In this document: one piece after another, positions 58,335 through 64,000 of the stretch | How the letters are laid out: each line of letters starts with the position of its first letter | Position numbering within the stretch: the stretch's first letter is position 1 | Assembly (NCBI RefSeq): GCF_000243315.1 | Contig: NZ_JH597768.1 | Coordinates: 365,322 to 429,321, forward strand | DNA from: Metallosphaera yellowstonensis MK1 | GTDB taxonomy: Archaea > Thermoproteota > Thermoprotei_A > Sulfolobales > Sulfolobaceae | Direction: 5' to 3' | DNA length: 64,000 bases | Translations under genes and position numbers: made by a program | Notes under the pieces: model-generated | Told to the model about the DNA's origin: nothing | The model's database searches: none | What the model saw: only the letters and a program-made list of their open reading frames with translations

Positions 58335-59047
58335 AGGTAATATTGAAGGATATCAATGAGAGTGAAATAAAGGACGCTAAATTTATCACAGGTTTCAGAA
58401 CAATAGGTGAAGTCGGTTACTTAGCCGTAAGACATATCATCATGAAAAGGAAAATGAGAAGAGTGGGCTTTGTCATAACGAAATTCTTGAGGGACGTAAC
58501 TTTTCTGGACGATTATGGCGTTGCTACTCCATTTGAACTGTTCTATGATGACGAATTTCACGTTCTAGTACTACTTAATCACCTATTACCCTTCCAGAAG
58601 GAGTGGAGCCAATTCTCGCATGGCATGATTAGATGGCTGAAGAGACACCAGATAGAAGAGGCAATACTAGTTGGTGGGCTCGACAAAAGATACAAGGACG
58701 TTCAAGAAAACGTCAGATGGCTAAAAACAAGCAAAAGCGGGATAGAACTAAATTATCCATTACTCAATAAACAGCTAATTATGGTAGGCCCCTTGGCGCT
58801 ATTCACAGTGTACGCGGAGATAGAAGACGTTCCTGCCACGGTAATCTTACCCTATGCAGATAGGGAGAGACTTGACCCAGCAGCCGCAGCGTCCGCGGTC
58901 GAGGCTATTAATTCAATAACTGGATTTAAGATAGGTGTCGAGGAACTATATGAAGATGCCAAGAAAATAGAGCAAGAACTACAGAGGCAATTGGAATTAA
59001 TCCAAAAAGAGATGTCAAGAGGAGGGGTAGATAGACACTATATGTGA
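58331..59047 (+). CDS. PAC2-family protein (proteasome assembly chaperone-like)
   Basis: This is a 238-residue protein with the family regions [28 protein letters not shown] and [25 protein letters not shown]. It lies in an operon with PAN, which supports a proteasome-linked role. A C-terminal charged helix ([20 protein letters not shown]) may be coiled coil. It overlaps the convergent tgtA by 33 nt. Confidence 0.88.
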   Translation: MKVILKDINESEIKDAKFITGFRTIGEVGYLAVRHIIMKRKMRRVGFVITKFLRDVTFLDDYGVATPFELFYDDEFHVLVLLNHLLPFQKEWSQFSHGMIRWLKRHQIEEAILVGGLDKRYKDVQENVRWLKTSKSGIELNYPLLNKQLIMVGPLALFTVYAEIEDVPATVILPYADRERLDPAAAASAVEAINSITGFKIGVEELYEDAKKIEQELQRQLELIQKEMSRGGVDRHYM

Positions 59048-60514
59048 TAGTACGGAACTCTCACATTCTATAAAACTTACTTTCGAGTATTTTTTGTTGT
59101 CTAACATTTTTTTGATTAGAGTTAAAGTCTCCTCGATCAACTCTCCGTGAATGTGGGCTGGAGCCTCGAACTGAGCCATGGGGAAACTCTCGCTACTTAG
59201 AACTGGTATGAGACCGTAAAAGGGAATTGCAACGTAGATATCGGCGTTTTTAGAGTACTTAGAATAGATGGATTTGACTTTACTATCAGTAAAGAAAGGG
59301 CTCTTTAGCCTATCTCCACATATTATTATGGCTTCGTTTCTCCTCGAACTCAACTTAGACACATAGTTTACATGTCTAACCAGTTCTGGTCTAGCCAAAG
59401 AACTCGAGTCGAAAAGGAAGAGGCCCTTAACCTCACCCTTGACTCGAGGATCATATTTCTCAAGGTAATCTGATAGTGTTAGCAAGCTCCTGAAGGCAGA
59501 GTACACTGATGGATGAGAGAACGCCTTCTGCTGAAGATATTCGAATAACCTACCTTCCTTTATGGCTTGCTTGGTTGCGTTTATCTCCTCCCTGATTTTC
59601 CATAAGTTATGGAAGGCGAGCAGCTTCTCCCTGTCTTCCTTGGAGAGCTCCCGTAACTCCTGTGGTGAATATTTGGAACAAACTGGGCAGGAGCACGGAA
59701 AGTAATCCAGTTCTTCAAGTCTATATGTTCTCTCTCTAGTTAAATATCGCTCGTCCCTAGCGAAAATAATGTATGACGCAGAGTCGAAGGAGTCGACTCC
59801 TAAGGCTACAGCAAAGGGCATTACTTGAGGGGTTCCACCACCGAACAGGTGAAATGGTTTCCCTCTACTCACATTGGATTTGGCTACATGAATCATTTCT
59901 ATCAATTCACTGTACCTATATTTCTCCATCAGGACTGTTGGGCTCCCCAAGGCATACATTCCGTAATCGTTTGCTTTAGCAGTCTCTTTAGCTGAAAGCT
60001 CAACCAAGTCGAGAAACGTTCCTCCTTGTATAGGGTGAACCCAGATAATGTCTTGGTTGTTCCTCACTATATCAATTATCTCTCTCCCTCGTTCTAAGGT
60101 GATTTCCACTGTTTTCTTAGCCTCGTCCCAACTGTCCTTATTCCCGGTTGGAACGTCCAAGAAAACAGCGATGTCAGGCCTGATTTTAGCCTGGTATTCC
60201 ACTATTGCCCTATTCGTTTCATTGATATCCCCATACTCTAGGATTTGATAAGCGCCGGAATCGGTCATAATAATTAGATCATCTCCAAACTTCTGATGGA
60301 TATCGCCGTCAGCCAGAGAATTTTTCTTTAAAATAAAGGAATTAGTAATAAAGTTTTTAAAACCAAGATTTACTAAATCATTAACGCCTATCTCCGTCTT
60401 TAACGGATTTATTACTGGGAAAAAAACAGGCGTTTCTATCTTACCGTGCCTAGTCTCTATGATACCTATCCTTCCTGCTAGGTCCTCTTCTTTTATCTCA
60501 AAGTCCCCTATCAT
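59015..60514 (-). CDS. tgtA: Archaeosine tRNA-guanine transglycosylase, catalytic part
   Basis: The enzyme exchanges guanine-15 of tRNA for preQ0, the first committed step to archaeosine. At 499 residues it has the catalytic aspartates in MTDSGAYQ and FLDVPTG and the zinc site CSCPVC with a downstream histidine. A shortened central domain follows. The PUA domain is missing and encoded separately at 57822-58334. It overlaps SmAP3 by 4 nt. Confidence 0.93.
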   Translation of the reverse strand: MIGDFEIKEEDLAGRIGIIETRHGKIETPVFFPVINPLKTEIGVNDLVNLGFKNFITNSFILKKNSLADGDIHQKFGDDLIIMTDSGAYQILEYGDINETNRAIVEYQAKIRPDIAVFLDVPTGNKDSWDEAKKTVEITLERGREIIDIVRNNQDIIWVHPIQGGTFLDLVELSAKETAKANDYGMYALGSPTVLMEKYRYSELIEMIHVAKSNVSRGKPFHLFGGGTPQVMPFAVALGVDSFDSASYIIFARDERYLTRERTYRLEELDYFPCSCPVCSKYSPQELRELSKEDREKLLAFHNLWKIREEINATKQAIKEGRLFEYLQQKAFSHPSVYSAFRSLLTLSDYLEKYDPRVKGEVKGLFLFDSSSLARPELVRHVNYVSKLSSRRNEAIIICGDRLKSPFFTDSKVKSIYSKYSKNADIYVAIPFYGLIPVLSSESFPMAQFEAPAHIHGELIEETLTLIKKMLDNKKYSKVSFIECESSVLSHIVSIYPSS

Positions 60515-60951
60515 TTGTTGTCTCCTTTCTTTCTTTTAGAAATATAATCATTATAGAGATCATATATCCTCTGTGCCATAGGCCCTGTTCCTTCGACTCC
60601 GCTCTCTGTGACCCTTATTTTCTCCATCACAGTTATAACCCCAACGTCATCATACAACTTTATATCACCTGGCCTTAAACTGAGGTTCCTTTGTAGAATT
60701 TCGGCGAACTCTCTTGCGTCAAAGATTGGCGCAGCCTTGAGTATTATTTCAGATATCACAGATCCATTAAGAATCACTTTATGGAACGAGTTATTCTCAT
60801 TGTCCTTTGCGCTCGAGAGCGATACTAAGAAAGGAGAGATTTCGAAAGAGGAGAGCTGACCTATATATTGCTTGCCGTTAGTCAACCTGACTATAACGCT
60901 CTTGTCCAAAAGCGCATTTAAGTCGGCTTGGATCCGCCTTGTCGCGCTCAT
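60511..60951 (-). CDS. Sm-like protein with C-terminal extension (SmAP3 type)
   Basis: This is a 146-residue protein. The N-terminal Sm fold ([35 protein letters not shown]) is followed by a C-terminal alpha/beta domain of about 70 residues ([41 protein letters not shown]). This architecture is that of crenarchaeal SmAP3. It starts the tgtA transcript. Confidence 0.87.
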   Translation of the reverse strand: MSATRRIQADLNALLDKSVIVRLTNGKQYIGQLSSFEISPFLVSLSSAKDNENNSFHKVILNGSVISEIILKAAPIFDAREFAEILQRNLSLRPGDIKLYDDVGVITVMEKIRVTESGVEGTGPMAQRIYDLYNDYISKRKKGDNK

Positions 60952-61010
60952 GATGTCTGACCCACATAAAGTTAAAATAGGGGAATTTAAATAGTGGAGT
61001 GATTCCCTTG

Positions 61011-61379
61011 ATGTCCGTCACTTACAATTTTTCTCAAGAATGTACAGTGGAGAGAATAGAGAAGGGAGAACTTCGAGATCTCTTGGTAGTCAAGATAAAG
61101 TGCGGGGAAATAACCATGAATCTCGACGTCGTGTCGTCCATCAACATCTTTAAGGAAGGAGGTAAGGTAAGAACCATAATATCTCAACAGCCACCGGAGT
61201 ACTCTCCTGATGACTTCTGTGCCCACGGTTACGTGGTGACAGAGAAGAGGAAGGACAGTTTCATCACGCTGATTTCGTTCTTTGGCCCGGTGTTGAGGAT
61301 ATCGTCACAGGAGAGTTTCACAAAGATAACCCAATTGAAAGTGATGGATCACGTCTACTTCTGCGCCTCAAACGTGTGA
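61011..61379 (+). CDS. rpoG: RNA polymerase subunit Rpo8 (G)
   Basis: This is a 122-residue crenarchaeal homolog of eukaryotic Rpb8. CTVERIEKGELRDLLVVKIKC, the LDVVSSINIFKEG strand and DDFCAHGYVVTEKRKDSFITLISFFG match. I use the ATG at 61011, which has GTGAT upstream; a GTG four codons earlier is possible. An AATTTAAATA box lies about 20-27 nt upstream. Confidence 0.85.
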   Translation: MSVTYNFSQECTVERIEKGELRDLLVVKIKCGEITMNLDVVSSINIFKEGGKVRTIISQQPPEYSPDDFCAHGYVVTEKRKDSFITLISFFGPVLRISSQESFTKITQLKVMDHVYFCASNV

Positions 61380-61380
61380 T

Positions 61381-61431
61381 CCCTGAGCCCTAAAAGAGCG
61401 TTGCTGGAGGCCTCAGGGCTGAATCCTTTTT
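61381..61431 (+). terminator. Hairpin and T-tract after rpoG
   Basis: CCCTGAG (61381-61387) can pair with CTCAGGG (61412-61418), followed by a TTTTT run at about 61427-61431. It lies directly after the Rpo8 stop, so it is a plausible transcript end; archaeal termination usually relies on the T-tract and FttA rather than the hairpin. Confidence 0.4.
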
Positions 61432-61488
61432 CACGTTGATAGAAATCTTTATTATATTTGTTTATAATAAATTTTTGTTGATAAAGGA

Positions 61489-61742
61489 TGGCCTCTCACT
61501 CAATGTGGGCTAAGCCCAAAGGGGTGGGAGTGATCTGGGATGTGAGCCCCGTGCCGTTGGGCTCTAAGGAGTCCCGTGACCCACCTACCGTTAAGCTTGG
61601 TAGGTGGTTGAGGGCTAAGTCCCTACACTCCATCATGATTGAACATAAGATGAGTGAAATGAGAGCGTAGGGACAAACGGTTACACCCCTTCTAGGTATA
61701 CCCAATCCGTTTCGCCCCCCTCCCCCCGGTGTTGTGGGGGGA
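61489..61742 (+). ncRNA. Structured RNA-like stretch (candidate ncRNA or decayed omega-RNA end)
   Basis: The stretch contains a perfect 9-bp hairpin CCACCTACC/GGTAGGTGG (61581-61607), a GAGCCC/GGGCTC stem (61542-61564), an 8-bp GTCCCTAC/GTAGGGAC stem (61619-61674) with an inner CACTC/GAGTG helix, and CTCCCCCC/GGGGGGAG (61719-61742). A TATA-like TTTATAATAAA at 61461-61471 is correctly placed for a start near 61489. A frame of about 55 codons crosses it (WAKPKGVGVIWDVSPVPLG), like the tails of some TnpB proteins. So it is either an independent RNA or a tnpB right end. No RNase P or SRP RNA motif is seen. Confidence 0.4.
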
Positions 61743-61831
61743 GATATTGGCTCCCGCTCCTCATCTTTGAGAGTTAACCAGGGGATTCGGGCTTCGATGG
61801 GGCAAAGGTATACTTCACAGGCAAATGTTTT

Positions 61832-61897
61832 ACAGCAGTTATGGGATTTCTCGTTAGGTGTCGCCTTGAAGTCGAGGCAAAATCTAATAACTGCTGT
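61832..61897 (+). repeat. Miniature inverted-repeat element, solo copy
   Basis: This is a 66-bp unit starting ACAGCAGTTATGGGATTT and ending AAAATCTAATAACTGCTGT, so the first 11 bases are the exact complement of the last 11. An inner stem GCCT/AGGC closes the hairpin. The internal sequence is nearly identical to the start of the 44.3-kb copy. It encodes no protein. The remainder of 61743-61989 shows no gene. Confidence 0.8.
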
Positions 61898-61989
61898 GTT
61901 TTATATTCGTTTATCATCTACTAGAAAGATTGTATTAATAATATTTTATACATTTTATACAATTTCTGGCCTTAGGAGTACAGTAGGTG

Positions 61990-62550
61990 CTACATTGTAG
62001 CCGAGGTTCTCACGTGCTTAGGTACTCTTTTAAGTAATTTTCTTAGATATTTTTCATCTATTCCTAGAATTTTTAGTATAATATTGAGTTTCCTTCTATT
62101 TGAGCGAAACACCAAGAATGCCGTGAGTGCCACCCTGGTTTTGAGTCTCAAACCACTGAACCAACCTTCTTTCTCCATATAGGTATAGGTCTTTAACATC
62201 TTTCCGTCCAGACGTAATAGTTCCAATGCCTCTAAACTCTCCTTAGATATGATGTGACCTACGCTAAGTCCTTCTTCTTTTGGTTCAACATAAATTCTTA
62301 ATTGTTTTATATTTCTTATATTTCTTGATTTTTTAAGAAGACTGTTGAATTTTCTCTCGGAATCCCTCTTTACACTACTAACCTCCAAAACTTGGGGATA
62401 ATTTACTAGGATTTGATCAGATTCGTAATAATGTTTCTGATTAAAATAGATTCTCTCTAATACTAGTCCACAATCTCCACATATAACGGTGCCCGACTTG
62501 TTATCCCATACTAGGTTAGTTGAGCCGCATGAATCACATCTTAAGTCCAT
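61990..62550 (-). CDS. tfb3: TFB3-type TFIIB paralog (DNA-damage response activator)
   Basis: This 186-residue protein is a truncated TFB: a zinc ribbon (C5/C8/C24/C27, CDSCG and CGDCG), a middle region with basic stretches, and a C-terminal helical part (about residues 95-180), without the two full cyclin folds of TFB1. Size and layout match Sulfolobus TFB3, which works with TFB1 to induce UV-response genes, including DNA-exchange systems such as ups and ced. A TATA box lies 24-29 nt before the ATG. Confidence 0.82.
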   Translation of the reverse strand: MDLRCDSCGSTNLVWDNKSGTVICGDCGLVLERIYFNQKHYYESDQILVNYPQVLEVSSVKRDSERKFNSLLKKSRNIRNIKQLRIYVEPKEEGLSVGHIISKESLEALELLRLDGKMLKTYTYMEKEGWFSGLRLKTRVALTAFLVFRSNRRKLNIILKILGIDEKYLRKLLKRVPKHVRTSATM

Positions 62551-62573
62551 GAGTGAATATGAAATCTCGCCAG

Positions 62574-62579
62574 CATATA
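62574..62579 (-). promoter_or_regulatory. TATA box of the TFB3 gene
   Basis: TATATG on the minus strand lies 24-29 nt before the ATG at 62550, giving a leaderless mRNA. It falls between the divergent start codons only if the endonuclease subunit begins at 62615, which is one reason for choosing that start. Confidence 0.55.
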
Positions 62580-62614
62580 GTCTCCTACTTTCTCCAGCAA
62601 GTACAGGCCCAGAG

Positions 62615-63037
62615 ATGATCGAAACTGATTTAAGTCATTACCTCATCAACCTTACCTCAGTGAAAGAAGGTCATTACGACGATATAGTCAGCAAGATTAT
62701 CGACGGAAGGATAGATGAAATAACTGACAGGTTAACGGAACTAGCTACGAACGAAGAAAACGGCTGGAACAAATTAGTAGTGTATCTCGATTTACGTATG
62801 AGGGGTAAGAGACTAGCTAATTCTAATATACCTAATGTTGTATCCGTTGTTGACAGGAGCGATAAGCCCACTACATTTGTCATGATAGCCTCTGAGACTA
62901 GGCCTATCAACCTAGTTAGGCTCATAAAATTGCTTGACCTGTCTAAATCCTTGGGGGTTAACGTTGTTCTAGCCATAGTAGATAAGTATGGCGACGTAAC
63001 ATATTATAGTCTTGAAGAGATTAACCTCCTCAAGTGA
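62615..63037 (+). CDS. tRNA-splicing endonuclease, structural (non-catalytic) subunit
   Basis: This is a 140-residue protein. The C-terminal fold VVLAIVDKYGDVTYYSLEEI and TTFVMIASETRPINLVRLIKLLDLSKSL is that of EndA-type endonucleases, but the catalytic tyrosine-histidine-lysine set is not apparent. Crenarchaeal enzymes are heterotetramers of a catalytic and such a structural subunit. I start at the ATG at 62615; upstream in-frame codons overlap the divergent TFB3 gene. It fits the intron-rich tRNAs of the window and is followed by hisS after 4 nt. Confidence 0.72.
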   Translation: MIETDLSHYLINLTSVKEGHYDDIVSKIIDGRIDEITDRLTELATNEENGWNKLVVYLDLRMRGKRLANSNIPNVVSVVDRSDKPTTFVMIASETRPINLVRLIKLLDLSKSLGVNVVLAIVDKYGDVTYYSLEEINLLK

Positions 63038-63041
63038 GTCC

Positions 63042-64000
63042 ATGATCTCTTATGAGCCTGTCAGGGGAATGGAGGACTACTTCGGCGAAAAAGCTCAACA
63101 AATAAGATTTGTAGAAAATACGTTCAGGGCCGAAGTGGAGAAAGCTGGGTATATGGAGGCGATAACACCAGTAGTAGAAGAGTTTAATCTGTTCTCTATA
63201 AAGGGAGGAGAGGAACTTAGGCAAACAATGTACGTATTCAAGGATAAGGCGGATAGGGAACTCGCATTAAGACCAGAAATAACCCCTAGCATAGTTAGGC
63301 TTTTCATGAATTCATTACAGCACTATCCAAGGCCTGTTAGGCTATACTATGTGGGAAGGGTCTACAGATACGATGAGCCTCAATTGGGTAGGTATAGGGA
63401 GTTTAGACAGGCTGGAGTAGAAATGATTGGATCGGATTCTATATTATCGGACTTTGAACAATTCGAAATCCTCAGCAGATTCTATTCGAGATTAGGAATG
63501 AAAGATAAAATAGTTATTAAAATAAATAATATAGGAATATATAGAAGAATTTTTGAACAATCGTCAATAGACGACAACTCTCAAGAGCATATTTTACATC
63601 TAATGGATAAGGGAAAGATTGACGAAACGATAAAGATTTTGGAAAATAGTTTAAAATCTAATGATCTGATTGAATTTATCCGATCATTATTATCTAATAA
63701 ATCAGAAAATTTGAATGAAATAATAAATAATGCTGAAAAAATTGGGATAAGGGGTCTTACCGACGAGATTCAGAGGTTGGTGAGACTACAGAATTTAGTA
63801 GGATCCTTAGGTCTAAGGACGAAGGTCGACCTGTCTTTCGTTAGAGGATTAGCGTATTACACGGGGTCAATCTTCGAGGTGACTGTGCCTGGATTACCCT
63901 TTAGCATAGCAGGTGGAGGGAGATATGATACTTTAGTTGAAATTTACGGAGGGCCTAAAGTTCCGTCTGTGGGTTTTGCTATAGGGGTGGAGAGGACATT
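63042..64000 (+). CDS. hisS: Histidyl-tRNA synthetase, 5' part (cut by the window end)
   Basis: This class II synthetase starts with ATG (MISYEPVRGMEDYFG) after GTGAGTCC. Motif 2 is VGRVYRYDEPQLGRYREFRQAGVE near residue 105. The histidine-specific stretch LSFVRGLAYYTGSIFEV is near residue 265 and AGGGRYDTLVE follows. About 319 codons are inside the window with no stop; the anticodon-binding domain lies beyond. Confidence 0.93.
   Translation, partial: MISYEPVRGMEDYFGEKAQQIRFVENTFRAEVEKAGYMEAITPVVEEFNLFSIKGGEELRQTMYVFKDKADRELALRPEITPSIVRLFMNSLQHYPRPVRLYYVGRVYRYDEPQLGRYREFRQAGVEMIGSDSILSDFEQFEILSRFYSRLGMKDKIVIKINNIGIYRRIFEQSSIDDNSQEHILHLMDKGKIDETIKILENSLKSNDLIEFIRSLLSNKSENLNEIINNAEKIGIRGLTDEIQRLVRLQNLVGSLGLRTKVDLSFVRGLAYYTGSIFEVTVPGLPFSIAGGGRYDTLVEIYGGPKVPSVGFAIGVERT

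Noticed and set aside
61489-61750. RNase P RNA or SRP RNA
   Set aside because: None of the conserved core motifs of either RNA could be found on either strand.
62489-63037. A longer endonuclease subunit beginning at 62489
   Set aside because: The extra residues overlap the TFB3 coding sequence and promoter on the other strand and have no family similarity.

Overview
The window is a 64-kb piece of a crenarchaeal chromosome, almost certainly from the Sulfolobales. The evidence is a Sulfolobus-type ribosomal protein cluster, a CedA-type DNA-import operon, a crenarchaeal XPF without helicase, short RNase P proteins, RNA polymerase subunit Rpo8, a TFB3-type TFIIB paralog, glycerol-1-phosphate dehydrogenase, and tRNA introns at the canonical 37/38 site. 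Moderate GC and the protein sequences suggest a Metallosphaera/Acidianus/Sulfolobus relative; species cannot be fixed from the sequence alone.

Layout. 0-2.4 kb: tRNA-Phe, a hypothetical gene, archease, and the three-gene ced operon. 2.4-17.1 kb: a long minus-strand S10-spc cluster (uL3 to secY, then adk, a DUF106 insertase-like gene, eL34, cmk), which includes the RNase P subunit Rpp29. 17.1-17.9 kb: a transposon-scarred gap. 17.9-27.7 kb: SPOUT methylase, IleRS, leuB, DUF447, an M28-like protein, a HAD hydrolase and EF-2. 27.7-28.3 kb: a gap with nested inverted-repeat elements. 28.3-36.2 kb: the archaeal exosome/proteasome superoperon (XPF, prefoldin, Pcc1, Brix, eL43, Rrp42, Rrp41, Rrp4, SBDS, PsmA), followed by RNase P Pop5 and Rpp30 and eL15. 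36.3-42.5 kb: YchF-type GTPase, sugar nucleotidyltransferase, eS1, several RNA/protein methylases, Rpo4, eL21. 42.7-45 kb: tRNA-Leu, an insertion-sequence graveyard, then tRNA-Leu and tRNA-Ser. 45-50.7 kb: spermidine synthase, eL37, Lsm, tRNAs, FttA/aCPSF1, G1P dehydrogenase, FKBP. 51-56.6 kb: AdoHcy hydrolase, tRNAs, a C5 DNA methylase, TFE, Trm56, HflX, MBF1. 56.6-61.4 kb: PAN, a PUA protein, PAC2, archaeosine TGT, SmAP3, Rpo8. 61.4-64 kb: a structured non-coding stretch, TFB3, a tRNA-endonuclease subunit and the 5' part of hisS.

Most genes serve information processing: ribosome and RNA polymerase subunits, RNase P, exosome, 3'-end processing by FttA, tRNA modification and aminoacylation, and proteasome activation. 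Genes are packed with 1-30 nt overlaps, and GGTGA ribosome-binding motifs set many internal starts. Genes that open transcripts often have a TATA box about 26-30 nt before the start, the leaderless pattern.

The main points for a second look are two conserved genes (uL30 and Trm56) with no ATG/GTG/TTG at the conserved N-terminus; two likely C/D-box guide RNAs; a structured RNA-like or omega-RNA-like stretch at 61.5 kb; a nested miniature inverted-repeat family at three loci; a separate ~0.3-kb repeat that has jumped into a transposase; an archaeosine transglycosylase whose PUA domain is a separate gene; and a Pop5 with an N-terminal membrane helix. DNA-import genes (ced) and the DNA-damage activator TFB3 lie at opposite ends of the window.
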